DNA of 64,000 bases from JBGTBD01 sp041749475. Its GTDB lineage: Bacteria; Pseudomonadota; Alphaproteobacteria; Rickettsiales; UBA998. Shown one piece after another: positions 49,868 to 58,082 of the stretch. Numbering within the stretch: the first letter of the stretch is position 1; every line of letters starts with the position of its first letter. A program made the position numbers and the translations under genes. The notes under the pieces were generated by a model. The model did no database searches. It was given only the letters and a program-made list of their open reading frames with translations, and was not told the origin of the DNA. The stretch covers positions 1 through 64,000 of the forward strand of contig JBGTBD010000034.1 in the NCBI GenBank assembly GCA_041749475.1, given 5' to 3'.

Positions 49868-51076
49868 TTAAACGCGCACATCCGCGGCAGGTGAATACTC
49901 ACCTGCGGTCAGATTAGCGGCGGTTGTGGGTGATTCAGCGATACCTGCTGAGGATGGCATGGTTTCAGTATGCCACGAAACAAGTTTACGTTCCCTTAAC
50001 GCGATATGCTGCTCCAGCTTCTTCGCGGATTGGTGCATCACCACCCAGCTCGCGATGAACAACAGCTCGATCGCTCCCATCACCCCGAAGACGATACCAA
50101 TCTCCAGCGTATTGAGCGTCTTGAAATCGATGGTCAAAATCATCACCAAGGCCAGCGCCCCGACCAGTACCGTCACCAGCGCCCACAGTGCGCCGAAATA
50201 TTTGATGCGCGAAGTATTCTTGACGAGAATTTCCTGCACCATCTTCTCGCGGTCTTTTTCTTCCGAAAGCGTACTCACCCATTCATCGAGCCGCGAATGT
50301 TTCTGGCTGACCTGCTGTACCGTCTCCTCGAACTTCGCGCGCGTCGTCTCGATTTTCTGTGCCTGCTGTTCCAGCTCCTGTGCTTTCAATTTCGGGTCGA
50401 AATCCTGCGCCCCCATCACATCTGTTTCAAGGAACTGCACGTCCGTGAATTGCGCATTCCGAAATTGCGTTTCCACGACACTGACGCGCAGGAACTGCAT
50501 GGAAACAAATTGCGTCTCACGGCAATCCGCTTCATCCAGCATCGCGTCATTGAGGATGACTTTTTTTAACACCGCTTCGCGCAAGTTCACCCCGAACAGG
50601 TTCGCGTCCGCACAATCACATGCTTCCAGTTGCGCTGATCGGAGCGTCGCCTCGGACAGATTGCACCGCGCGAAATTGCACTGCTGGAACTGCGACTGCG
50701 TCATATCGCTCTGCGAGAAATCGCTCTGGCTGAACATCCCCCGTTCGGCCACCACATGCGTCATGTTCGCCCGACGGAAGGACGCGCCGGAGGCGATGAC
50801 GTCGGACATCTTGGCATCGGTGAAATCCGCCTCGTCACAGAACGCCCCGTTCATCTCCACCCCGCGCAGGTCAGCCCCGCGAAGGGAGACTTGCATGATA
50901 TTGCGTGAGGAAAGCGTGCAGCCGGTGAGGTCGGCATCGCGTAAATTAGCCCGGCGGCCTTCCTTACCCTCAGATTCCAGCCACAACGCATGCTGGGCGA
51001 GGTTGCCGTCCAACTGCTCTTGTGTGAAACGGGTTCCGGTCATGCCGGGCGCTTTCGTGAGGGTTTCAGTGTCCAT
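49868..51076 (-). CDS. Pentapeptide-repeat protein with coiled coil and two membrane helices
   Basis: The 402-residue protein has pentapeptide repeats (A(D/N)Lxx type) from about 42 to 225: LRDADLTGCTL, VSLRGADLRGVEMNG, FSQSDFSQSDMTQSQFQQCN. A coiled coil follows (about 228-275, AQELEQQAQKIETTRAKFEE), then two membrane helices (about 292-312 and 325-345) and a cytoplasmic basic helix. The beta-helix tethered to a membrane by a coiled coil suggests a scaffold. No enzymatic motif. Upstream of LOG on the same strand; possibly one transcript. Confidence 0.85.
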   Translation of the reverse strand: MDTETLTKAPGMTGTRFTQEQLDGNLAQHALWLESEGKEGRRANLRDADLTGCTLSSRNIMQVSLRGADLRGVEMNGAFCDEADFTDAKMSDVIASGASFRRANMTHVVAERGMFSQSDFSQSDMTQSQFQQCNFARCNLSEATLRSAQLEACDCADANLFGVNLREAVLKKVILNDAMLDEADCRETQFVSMQFLRVSVVETQFRNAQFTDVQFLETDVMGAQDFDPKLKAQELEQQAQKIETTRAKFEETVQQVSQKHSRLDEWVSTLSEEKDREKMVQEILVKNTSRIKYFGALWALVTVLVGALALVMILTIDFKTLNTLEIGIVFGVMGAIELLFIASWVVMHQSAKKLEQHIALRERKLVSWHTETMPSSAGIAESPTTAANLTAGEYSPAADVRV

Positions 51077-51200
51077 AACATCCTAAAGGATACCATGCCA
51101 TGCTTTCCCGCCCGTGACAAGCCGCGAAACAGGCGCTCCCCGTTGCCTCGCCCGCTTTCGACTGAACGCCGATGCAGAAAGTACACTCTTACCCCCTACA

Positions 51201-51258
51201 TGTCACCCTGAACTTGTTTCAGTGTCCATCTGGATGCTGAAACAAGTTCAGGGTGACA
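51201..51258. repeat. Perfect 22-bp inverted repeat ('CCCTGAACTTGTTTCAG' family)
   Basis: The arms are 51201-51222 and 51237-51258, starting TGTCACCCTGAACTTG, with a 14-bp centre. It lies directly downstream of purK and could act as its transcription end or mRNA 3' hairpin. A degenerate copy is at 3593-3652. Confidence 0.88.
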
Positions 51259-51269
51259 CAATGAAGCAC

Positions 51270-52376
51270 TTACAGCTTCGGCTGCAAAATATTCACATGC
51301 CCCATCTTCCGCCCCGGCCGCACGTCTTCCTTGCCATAGAGATGCAGCCGCGCGAAGGGGTATTCCTTGAGGTAGCTTTCCCAATCATGCACATCATCGC
51401 CAATGAGGTTGATCATGTTAGCGGGGCAGAGCTGCGTGGTCTTCCCCAGCGGCAAATTACATACCGCGCGGAGCTGTTGCTCGAACTGGCTGGTCGCACA
51501 GGCGTCCATCGTCCAATGCCCGGAATTATGCGGCCGCGGCGCCATCTCGTTGACCAGCACCTCTCCCGTTTTGGTCACGAACATCTCGACCGCCAGCAAC
51601 CCTACCAGCCCTGTCTTTTCCGCCAGCGTCAGCGCGATGGCGCGCGCCTGTTCGCTGACCTCTTTCGTCACCGGTGCGGGCGCGATGGTCTCTTTCAATA
51701 TGTGATTCTTATGGATGTTCTGCACGACTGGGTACGTCGCCACCTCACCCGACGCATTGCGCGCGACGAGGACGGAGACTTCCATTACGAACGGCACGAA
51801 CCCTTCCAGCACGCACTCGGTCTTGCCCAGATTCTCCCAAGCCGCAGCCGCATCTTCCACATTCTGGATCGACGCCTGCCCTTTACCGTCATACCCCAAC
51901 TCGCACGTTTTCAGGATCGCAGGTGTTCCGATTTCCTTCACCGCTGCCGCAAGCGTCTCCGCATCATGCACCCGCGCAAACTGCGCCGTGCCAATGCCAT
52001 GCAAACGACAGAATTCTTTCTCACGCACCCGGTGCTGCGTCATCTCTAAAATCGCGGGCGATGGATATACGGGAACGATACCCGAAAGCAATTCCAACGA
52101 ACGGTGCGGGATATTTTCGAACTCGAACGTCACCACATGTACCGACTCCGCGAAAGAGCGTAACGATTGCTCATGTGTATACTCCGCCCGCGTCGTCAGT
52201 TTGGACACCTCGCTCGCAGGTGCATTATTCTCCGGCGTGAAAATATGCGCGTGATACCCCATCCGCGCCGCCGTCATCGCCAACATCCGCCCCAATTGCC
52301 CCCCACCGATAATGCCGATGGTGGAGCCGGGTTCGATAGTCGCTAGTGGCAAGTCATCAGTCGTTGGAGATTTCAT
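51270..52376 (-). CDS. purK: N5-carboxyaminoimidazole ribonucleotide synthase
   Basis: The 368-residue ATP-grasp enzyme carboxylates AIR to N5-CAIR in purine synthesis. Motifs: GSTIGIIGGGQLGRMLAMTA, FEFENIPHRSLELL, TPAILKTCELGYDGKGQASI, and VNEMAPRPHNSGHWTMDAC. Partner purE lies upstream with a repeat in between. Confidence 0.96.
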   Translation of the reverse strand: MKSPTTDDLPLATIEPGSTIGIIGGGQLGRMLAMTAARMGYHAHIFTPENNAPASEVSKLTTRAEYTHEQSLRSFAESVHVVTFEFENIPHRSLELLSGIVPVYPSPAILEMTQHRVREKEFCRLHGIGTAQFARVHDAETLAAAVKEIGTPAILKTCELGYDGKGQASIQNVEDAAAAWENLGKTECVLEGFVPFVMEVSVLVARNASGEVATYPVVQNIHKNHILKETIAPAPVTKEVSEQARAIALTLAEKTGLVGLLAVEMFVTKTGEVLVNEMAPRPHNSGHWTMDACATSQFEQQLRAVCNLPLGKTTQLCPANMINLIGDDVHDWESYLKEYPFARLHLYGKEDVRPGRKMGHVNILQPKL

Positions 52377-52406
52377 AACGTAATTCTAATGCCATTTACT
52401 AGTGCT

Positions 52407-52475
52407 GTCATTCCCGCAAAAGCGGGAATCCATTCTTGGTTAGCAGGTGGATTCCCGTTTTCACGGGAATGACAC
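52407..52475. repeat. Palindromic repeat, 'TGTCATTCCCGC' family, between purE and purK
   Basis: The arms start TGTCATTCCCGCAAAAGCGG at 52407 and end with the inverse at 52475; each arm is itself a small hairpin. It occupies the gap inside the expected purE-purK operon. Confidence 0.88.
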
Positions 52476-52502
52476 ATTATGTGATATTCCGAATTCTGAA
52501 CT

Positions 52503-53006
52503 CTACCCCTGCGGCACTTCCGGCACGTCCGCCGTCTGCTTTTCGCGGTATGCAACCAGGCGCGCTGACAATGCCGCGTCGGAAAGGCTGAGGATGGACG
52601 CAGCAAGAATCCCCGCATTCATCGCACCCGCCGTGCCGATAGCTAGCGTCCCCACCGGAACGCCGCGCGGCATCTGGACAATGGAAAGTAGCGAATCCAG
52701 CCCGTTCAACGCAGGTGATTCCACGGGAACACCCAGCACGGGCAGATGCGTCATGGACGCCGCCATCCCCGGCAGATGCGCCGCACCGCCCGCCCCGGCG
52801 ATAATGACGGAAAGGCCACGCTCAGCCGCCGTCGTCGCATACTCATAAAGCCGTTTGGGAGTGCGGTGGGCGGAGACGATATGGGTCTCGTATGCGACCC
52901 CCAGCGCGTCCAGTACCTCGGCGGCGGATTTCATCGTCGGCCAGTCGGACTGGCTGCCCATGATGATACCGATTTTAACAGTTGTGTTTGCCGCTGGGTT
53001 TGTCAT
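52503..53006 (-). CDS. purE: N5-carboxyaminoimidazole ribonucleotide mutase
   Basis: Encodes 167 residues from the ATG at 53006 (AGGAAC upstream); the frame extends 39 codons further without homology. It converts N5-CAIR to CAIR. Signatures are VKIGIIMGSQSDWPTMKSAA, SAHRTPKRLYEYA, IAGAGGAAHLPGMAASMT and MPRGVPVGTLAIG. First gene of purE-purK; divergent from radC. Confidence 0.96.
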   Translation of the reverse strand: MTNPAANTTVKIGIIMGSQSDWPTMKSAAEVLDALGVAYETHIVSAHRTPKRLYEYATTAAERGLSVIIAGAGGAAHLPGMAASMTHLPVLGVPVESPALNGLDSLLSIVQMPRGVPVGTLAIGTAGAMNAGILAASILSLSDAALSARLVAYREKQTADVPEVPQG

Positions 53007-53087
53007 GCTATTGTTCCTCTCCCGCTCGGGAAAGGGAGGGAACATAATGGAAAGCCATTCAAAAGAAAAGATTTTTTTATTGTGACG

Positions 53088-53783
53088 ATGGAAAAAGAAA
53101 AAAAGGCGGCAAACCCGCACCATTCAGGCCACCGCCAGCGCCTTCGCACCCGTTTCCTGGAGAATGGCCCCTCTGCCCTCGCCGAATATGAACTCCTCGA
53201 ACTCATCCTCTTCGCCGCCCACCCAAGGGGTGACGTAAAACCCCTCGCCAAGTCCCTCATCAAGGAATTCGGCAGTTTTGCGAAAGTCATCGAGGCCGAG
53301 CCGCTAGCACTCAAACGCATCGAAGGCATGGGCGAAGCCGGTATCACGGCGCTGAAAACCATCGCCGCCGGGGCGCAACTCCTCCTCCGCCAGCAGGTCG
53401 AAAAACGCCCCGTTATCTCCAGCTGGCAAGCCTTGCTCGATTATTGCACCCTCAGCATGGCGGGAGAGAAGATCGAACAATTCCGCGTCCTCTTCCTCGA
53501 CAGCAAGAACCAGCTCCTCGCCGACGTCATCATGCAGGAAGGAACCGTAGACCACACCCCCGTCTATCCCCGTGAGATCCTCAAGAAAGCGCTCGAACTC
53601 GGCGCCTCCTCCCTCATCCTCGCCCATAACCACCCCAGCGGCGACCCCTCCCCCAGCAAGGCGGATATCGAGATGACGCAACAAATCATCGCCGCCGCCA
53701 ACGCCGTGGGCCTACGCGTCCACGACCATCTCATCATCGGCCGCAAGGGGCATTACTCGTTCAAATCGAATGGATTGCTATAA
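53088..53783 (+). CDS. radC: RadC family (JAMM) protein
   Basis: Encodes 231 residues from ATG 53088. The N-terminal helix-hairpin-helix region reads IEGMGEAGITALKTIAAG, and the C-terminal JAMM metalloprotease-like domain has the zinc motif AHNHPSGDPSPSKADIEMT (H-x-H-x10-D). The name RadC is historical; its biochemical role is unproven. Divergent from purE. No RBS is evident. Confidence 0.94.
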   Translation: MEKEKKAANPHHSGHRQRLRTRFLENGPSALAEYELLELILFAAHPRGDVKPLAKSLIKEFGSFAKVIEAEPLALKRIEGMGEAGITALKTIAAGAQLLLRQQVEKRPVISSWQALLDYCTLSMAGEKIEQFRVLFLDSKNQLLADVIMQEGTVDHTPVYPREILKKALELGASSLILAHNHPSGDPSPSKADIEMTQQIIAAANAVGLRVHDHLIIGRKGHYSFKSNGLL

Positions 53784-53790
53784 ACGCGAA

Positions 53791-53839
53791 CGGCCTCCCC
53801 ACACCACATCCCGCTGGATGCAATGATTTGGGGAGGCCG
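53791..53839 (+). terminator. Hairpin after radC
   Basis: CGGCCTCCCCA (53791-53801) pairs with TGGGGAGGCCG (53829-53839) around a 27-nt loop. There is no T-run, so it may be a processing or weak termination hairpin. Confidence 0.5.
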
Positions 53840-54255
53840 CCGGTCAGGTCACGTTAGTGACATGACAGTCGCAGCGCCGTGCCTCAGACACCCCACTTTT
53901 GATGGCCGTAGGGCAGATCTTCAGGCCAGGTAGGCCAACGACGGGACGAAGCGCTGAGCGTCAACATGGCTGGATTTCTCCGTTGCCAGAAGCCGTTTCT
54001 CAAGGAGGTTCACACTTGATAGACGGCAGGTTTTTCCCTTACGGGTTAGTTCTCAACAACGTCTTCTGGGGTAAGCCAAAAGTGCGGTGAAGAAAACCAA
54101 GTGAACGCACGGAATTTATCCGAAGGGTACTTATTGTAAAATGAAGGTTTGATGACACATCAACCAGCATTTAAGCCAAAAATCTCCAAGCATAGATGAC
54201 AAAAATGTAAGTAATATTGCTTGATTTATTAATGAAAGTTTAATATTATAAAGAG
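53840..54255. other. 416-bp gap without a convincing gene
   Basis: A 63-codon ORF at 53899-54090 has no homology or RBS. Within it, AAGGAGG at about 53999 is followed by a 24-codon reading from TTG (MIDGRFFPYGLVLNNVF). Several short inverted repeats (GGCC triplets near 53905-53935, CAGCGC/GCGCTG) make an unannotated RNA possible. The last 100 bp are AT-rich promoter DNA. Confidence 0.3.
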
Positions 54256-54258
54256 ATG
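54221..54258 (+). promoter_or_regulatory. Leaderless promoter of the 80-aa protein gene
   Basis: TTGATT (54221-54226), a 17-bp spacer and TATTAT (54244-54249) are followed by six bases and the ATG at 54256. This is among the clearest of the leaderless set. Confidence 0.65.
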
Positions 54259-54498
54259 CAATACCTCACCAGTGCATTTTTACTCGTCGGATTGATCCTG
54301 ACCCTGTATATGTCGGGCCAGCCCCGTCTGGAAACACCTGAAGCCAAGACCGTTTTCCAAGCCCGCGCCATTGATAGTTTTCGTATCCATGAGGACAAGG
54401 TCGTGAAATATGACAATACGGGCACATTCGTCCGTATGGAGTTCGTCTCCAAAAAGGTGAATCTGCCGATACAGGACGTCCACACCCCCCAAAAATAA
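54256..54498 (+). CDS. Small membrane-anchored protein (80 aa)
   Basis: Residues 1-18 (QYLTSAFLLVGLILTLYM) form a signal anchor, followed by a polar domain with a beta-rich tail (DKVVKYDNTGTFVRMEFVSK). No family recognised. Start and promoter are mutually consistent. It probably faces the periplasm. Confidence 0.6.
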   Translation: MQYLTSAFLLVGLILTLYMSGQPRLETPEAKTVFQARAIDSFRIHEDKVVKYDNTGTFVRMEFVSKKVNLPIQDVHTPQK

Positions 54499-54544
54499 CC
54501 CCTTTTTTCATCAAAATGTAACGGAATCACTGTGTGAACCTTGC

Positions 54545-54559
54545 TATGCTGAAAGCATG
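54545..54559 (+). promoter_or_regulatory. Leaderless extended -10 promoter of the NUDIX gene
   Basis: TGCTATGCT (extended -10; TATGCT 54545-54550) is followed by six bases and the ATG at 54557. No RBS. Confidence 0.5.
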
Positions 54560-55486
54560 AGTTTCGCGATTCAGGTTCCTCAGTCCACACAGGTGGGTGC
54601 TGTATACACCCCCTATACCCCTACGCCTGCCCAATCCGCTAGCCTACCCATCCCCGACGCGAAGACGGCCTATGAAGGATTCCTGAACCTCCGCGCGCAG
54701 ATGCCGGTGGAGCAACGCGCCGCGCTCGACGAATCCCTCGCCACCCGTCTGGCGGATGAAACGGGCATCAGCATGTATGGGCGCGAAATTAAGGACACCA
54801 TCCACCCTGAACAGCACACACACGCCAAGCTGGAAGTGAATCCCTATTCCCACGTCGGCGCCGGGGCCACCATCGCCGTCACCGCGACGGATCCGACCAG
54901 CGGGGAGCTCTACATCCTCATGGCCCGCAAGCATAAGGTGGAAGGCCATCCCGAACTGGGGCTGGGTGATTACATCCTGCCCGGCGGCTATATGGAGGCC
55001 CATCCTCTGGCCCACGGCGACCCCACGCGCCCGTTCGACCGCACACTGGAAGACACCGCCCGCCGCGAATTGAAAGAAGAAACGGGCCTGACCATCCCCT
55101 CCCACATCCCCTATACCAGCCTCGGGGCGGATAGCCGCTACGGCATCTCCAACGACCCCCGCCTGCACACCATCAACGAGTTCTTCCACGTCCATCTGAA
55201 CACTCCCCTTCCCCCGCCAATCGCAGGGGATGACGTGGCCGAGGTCACCTGGGTCAACGCCAAACAAATATTGAAGGACGACACCATCGGCGTCCGCCCC
55301 TTCGGCAGTCCCGATTCCCGCTACAAACTCGCCACCTCCGAAGGCGAGTTCAACATCCGCGACGAACATGGCGAATTCCTCGAAAAAGCCCTCCTCCGCG
55401 CCAAGGAACAATCAACAAATCCCCCCATGAAGCAATGGGTAGACCGCATCTCAACGCCGGGTAAGGGCATCACGTTCAATCGTTAG
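54557..55486 (+). CDS. NUDIX hydrolase
   Basis: The 309-residue protein has a Nudix domain from about 95 to 250. The box ends in the canonical ARRELKEETGL, but the segment between the GG (PGGYMEA) and the acidic helix is lengthened by about 10 residues (HPLAHGDPTRPFDRT). The N-terminal 90 residues are unassigned. Nudix enzymes cleave nucleoside diphosphates linked to X; the substrate here is unknown. Confidence 0.88.
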   Translation: MSFAIQVPQSTQVGAVYTPYTPTPAQSASLPIPDAKTAYEGFLNLRAQMPVEQRAALDESLATRLADETGISMYGREIKDTIHPEQHTHAKLEVNPYSHVGAGATIAVTATDPTSGELYILMARKHKVEGHPELGLGDYILPGGYMEAHPLAHGDPTRPFDRTLEDTARRELKEETGLTIPSHIPYTSLGADSRYGISNDPRLHTINEFFHVHLNTPLPPPIAGDDVAEVTWVNAKQILKDDTIGVRPFGSPDSRYKLATSEGEFNIRDEHGEFLEKALLRAKEQSTNPPMKQWVDRISTPGKGITFNR

Positions 55487-55505
55487 TCGTTGCATTCCTC
55501 GCTTT

Positions 55506-55612
55506 CGTCATAGCCCGAGTTGCGCAGCAACTATAGGGCTATCCAGCCTATCCTATACCTCCGACGTTTCTGGATTCCCCTATAATCCGCTGCGCGTCTT
55601 CGGGGAAGGACG
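55506..55612. repeat. Divergent copy of the 'CGTCATxCCC' palindromic family
   Basis: CGTCATAGCCCGAG...GGGCTATCCAG forms the left hairpin and CTGGATTCCCC...GGGGAAGGACG the right one. The arms no longer match each other in the core, suggesting independent decay. It lies in the gap between the NUDIX and trhO genes. Confidence 0.6.
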
Positions 55613-55653
55613 ATATATTTCAACTTACGATTAAAGATCAACAAGCACTCCCT

Positions 55654-55691
55654 TTGCGTTTTCTGGCGCTTTCTGCTATAGCCCGCCCATG
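55654..55691 (+). promoter_or_regulatory. Leaderless promoter of trhO
   Basis: TTGCGT (55654-55659), a 17-bp spacer and TATAGC (55677-55682, preceded by TGC) are followed by six bases and the ATG at 55689. Confidence 0.65.
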
Positions 55692-56528
55692 AGCACCAAC
55701 GTCGCCGCATTCTATCATTTCTTCCCCCTGCCCGATTACACCGAGCGCAAAGCGCCATTGCTCGCCTTCATGGAAGCGCGCGGCATCAAGGGCAGTATCT
55801 TGCTAGCGGAGGAAGGATTTAACGGAACGGTCGCTGGCGCGGAAAAAGACATCGACGCGCTGATGGAGTATCTCGCAGCACTTCCCCAATCCGGCCCCTT
55901 CCACATCAAACGCAGCGAGTACGAACACCCGCCCTTCCAGAAGACCAAAGTGAAGCTGAAAAAAGAGATCGTCACCTCCGGCATGGGCGTCTCCCCCACT
56001 ACGCATCCCACGGGCAAATACGTCTCGCCGCAAGATTGGAACGCACTGATTTCGCAAGACGATGTCATCCTTATCGACGCGCGTAACGCGTACGAGATGC
56101 ACCTTGGAAAATTTAAGGATGCGGTAAATCCGGAAACCCGAAAATTCCGCCAGCTCCCGGACTACACCCTCGCCAACTTTCCGCCCGATAAAACCAAAAA
56201 AGTCGCCACCTACTGCACCGGCGGCATCCGTTGCGAAAAATATTCCGCATGGTTGATGGAACAGGGATATGAAGAGGTCTACCACCTCGAAGGCGGTATC
56301 CTGAATTACCTCGCCGAGATACCGGAAGACAAAAGCCTCTGGGAAGGCAGCTGCTACGTGTTCGACGAACGCATCGGCGTCGGCCACGGCGTGCAGCCCA
56401 CCCCCGGCCTCGACTATTGCCGCTCCTGCGGCCACCCGCTATTGCCCAAAGACAAACACGACGCCACCCACCGCGAAGGCGAACACTGCCGCTTCTGCAA
56501 CTCCCACCCGCCGAGTAATGCGGATTAA
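55689..56528 (+). CDS. trhO: tRNA uridine(34) hydroxylase, rhodanese-domain TrhO/YceA
   Basis: The 279-residue protein has the N-terminal acylphosphatase-like part (ILLAEEGFNGTVAGAEKDID) and a rhodanese domain with VILIDARNAYEMHLGKF and active-site loop YCTGGIRCEKYSAWL (Cys nucleophile). It ends with a Cys-rich tail (CRSCGHPL, HCRFCNSHPP). TrhO makes 5-hydroxyuridine at tRNA position 34 using oxygen. Length typical. Confidence 0.94.
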   Translation: MSTNVAAFYHFFPLPDYTERKAPLLAFMEARGIKGSILLAEEGFNGTVAGAEKDIDALMEYLAALPQSGPFHIKRSEYEHPPFQKTKVKLKKEIVTSGMGVSPTTHPTGKYVSPQDWNALISQDDVILIDARNAYEMHLGKFKDAVNPETRKFRQLPDYTLANFPPDKTKKVATYCTGGIRCEKYSAWLMEQGYEEVYHLEGGILNYLAEIPEDKSLWEGSCYVFDERIGVGHGVQPTPGLDYCRSCGHPLLPKDKHDATHREGEHCRFCNSHPPSNAD

Positions 56529-56693
56529 GACGCTTCAAGGCCTCGGTTATAGCGCTTATCTTGTGAACGGATGTTAACGAATACCCAGTCAGTTAATCAT
56601 TCATAATGATATGGAATTCTATATTTGGTCATCAAACTGTCATCTGGATCATTTAAGACTCCATCCCCGTCATTTAAAAAAAGGAAAAAGAAC

Positions 56694-57446
56694 ATGACCG
56701 AACATTTCGATTTCGATGCCCCTTTAGCTTTCCCTACCCGTCATGGCCCGCGCCTCGACACAACTTTAAAGAATGCCACTCTGTCAATTGTCCAAGGGTC
56801 AGGTAGCAATCCATCCGTATATATATTGAAATTTGATAGCGCCCAGAGCCGCAATGATGCCAAGGTAGCTTTATGGGAACAATTCCCTGAAGATAAGAAA
56901 CGCATCCATAAGACTGGTAAGAACACAGAATACCATCTCTCCGTTCCTTACAGCATTGCCTATTATATACAGGACGAATTCGGCATCCAGGGAGATAGGG
57001 TTCCCACACCTGCAATCGTGACACCTGCTCCTACCCTTCCTCCTCAAAACACAATTATGTCCCCTACCGTCACCGCGATGCGCGCTCCGGTGAAAGTACC
57101 TGTCAAACCTGCAATTTCATTAGGGGATGCTCTTCAAACGGCCCTGATGTATAAAGATACAGCTTTTCATGAATTCCATTGCTACTTTACCACGCGCGAT
57201 GCCGCCGAAACTTTCCGTACCGCGTACAAAACTGCAATCAATGGCAAGGATTTCGGAACTCAGGAAATCCATCAGGATGAAGGTTTTTCCATGGTTCGTA
57301 TCGCCTCTACGGCTGGCTTCACCGCATTGGATGGCATCACGGACAATAACTCAAAATACCGTGTCACCACAGATGAAAATACATTGCAGGATTGGTTGAT
57401 GACCACTCCCGTTCCAGAGGTTGCAAAGGCAGTGCGGAGAGCCTAA
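56694..57446 (+). CDS. Hypothetical protein with two similar halves
   Basis: Encodes 250 residues from ATG 56694 (AAGGAAAAAG upstream). No signal peptide. A possible duplication is seen: VYILKFDSAQSRNDAKVALW (about 46-65) and HCYFTTRDAAETFRTAYKTA (about 164-183), each a strand plus helix, separated by a Pro/Thr/Val linker (about 108-145). It lies 9 bp before yacG. No family recognised. Confidence 0.58.
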   Translation: MTEHFDFDAPLAFPTRHGPRLDTTLKNATLSIVQGSGSNPSVYILKFDSAQSRNDAKVALWEQFPEDKKRIHKTGKNTEYHLSVPYSIAYYIQDEFGIQGDRVPTPAIVTPAPTLPPQNTIMSPTVTAMRAPVKVPVKPAISLGDALQTALMYKDTAFHEFHCYFTTRDAAETFRTAYKTAINGKDFGTQEIHQDEGFSMVRIASTAGFTALDGITDNNSKYRVTTDENTLQDWLMTTPVPEVAKAVRRA

Positions 57447-57455
57447 ATAATTCAT

Positions 57456-57638
57456 ATGCCCTGTCCCAACTGCCGCAAACCTGCCAAGGAAGCATTTTCC
57501 CCCTTCTGCTCCAAACGCTGTCAGGAGGTGGATCTCAGCCGCTGGTTCCGAGGCAGTTACGCCGTACCTGTCGTCGAGGCGGATGAGTTTTCGGAACTGG
57601 ACGGTGAGGATGAAACCATCCCAGACCGTGACGCATGA
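57456..57638 (+). CDS. yacG: DNA gyrase inhibitor YacG
   Basis: The 60-residue zinc protein has CPNCRKPAKE and FCSKRCQEVDLSRWF, i.e. C-x2-C...C-x3-C, the YacG zinc ribbon, followed by an acidic tail. YacG binds GyrB and blocks gyrase. Length is typical. Nine bp downstream of the 56694 gene. Confidence 0.93.
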   Translation: MPCPNCRKPAKEAFSPFCSKRCQEVDLSRWFRGSYAVPVVEADEFSELDGEDETIPDRDA

Positions 57639-57835
57639 ACATGCAACGCATAATTATAGATATAAATCATCGCCTTGCCTCACGATTCCGGTGAATTGCA
57701 TTGGGGTGACAGTAGCGTTTCGCCCTACATTTTATAAAAACGATGCCTAGACAGGCTCCCCATCATCCATTATAAGCTCCCCCTATTCATCGCTACGCAG
57801 ATGAACCGACGCATCCCACCCCGGTGGGACTGAGT

Positions 57836-57911
57836 GCCCAGATAGCTCAGTTGGTAGAGCAAGGGACTGAAAATCCCTGTGTCGCTGGTTCGATTCCGGC
57901 TCTGGGCACCA
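57836..57911 (+). tRNA. tRNA-Phe (GAA)
   Basis: A 76-nt cloverleaf: acceptor GCCCAGA (57836-57842) with TCTGGGC (57901-57907), D-arm AGCTCAGTTGGTAGAGC, anticodon loop CTGAAAA with GAA at 57869-57871, T-arm GGTTCGATTCC, discriminator A and encoded CCA (57909-57911). It is the apparent attachment site of the degraded element that follows. Confidence 0.96.
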
Positions 57912-58003
57912 TCTTCTTCTACAATGGCGGTAAATACTGGCGCATGAAGTATCGCCATGTGGATAAAGAAAAGCTGCTGGCCTTTGGTACTTATACTAGA
58001 TAG
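57911..58003 (+). pseudogene. Tyrosine integrase N-terminal fragment
   Basis: Starting at the tRNA 3' end, the frame reads FFYNGGKYWRMKYRHVDKEK then LLAFGTY before a TAG at 58001. This matches the N-terminal arm-binding segment of P4-type tyrosine integrases (pattern G-x-K-Y-W-R-x-x-Y-R...K-x-x-L-x-x-G-x-Y). Only about 30 codons remain; no catalytic domain is in the window. It marks the former site of an integrative element in tRNA-Phe. Confidence 0.72.
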
Positions 58004-58082
58004 CTTATAGATAGCTCTGAGGCGACTCTGTCGCAAAAAATATAAGACATGCATTTTTAAAGGTAATGAATGACCGCTTTAA

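Noticed and set aside
53899..54090. 63-codon plus ORF after radC
   Set aside because: No RBS before the ATG, odd composition and no homology; kept only as part of an unexplained gap.
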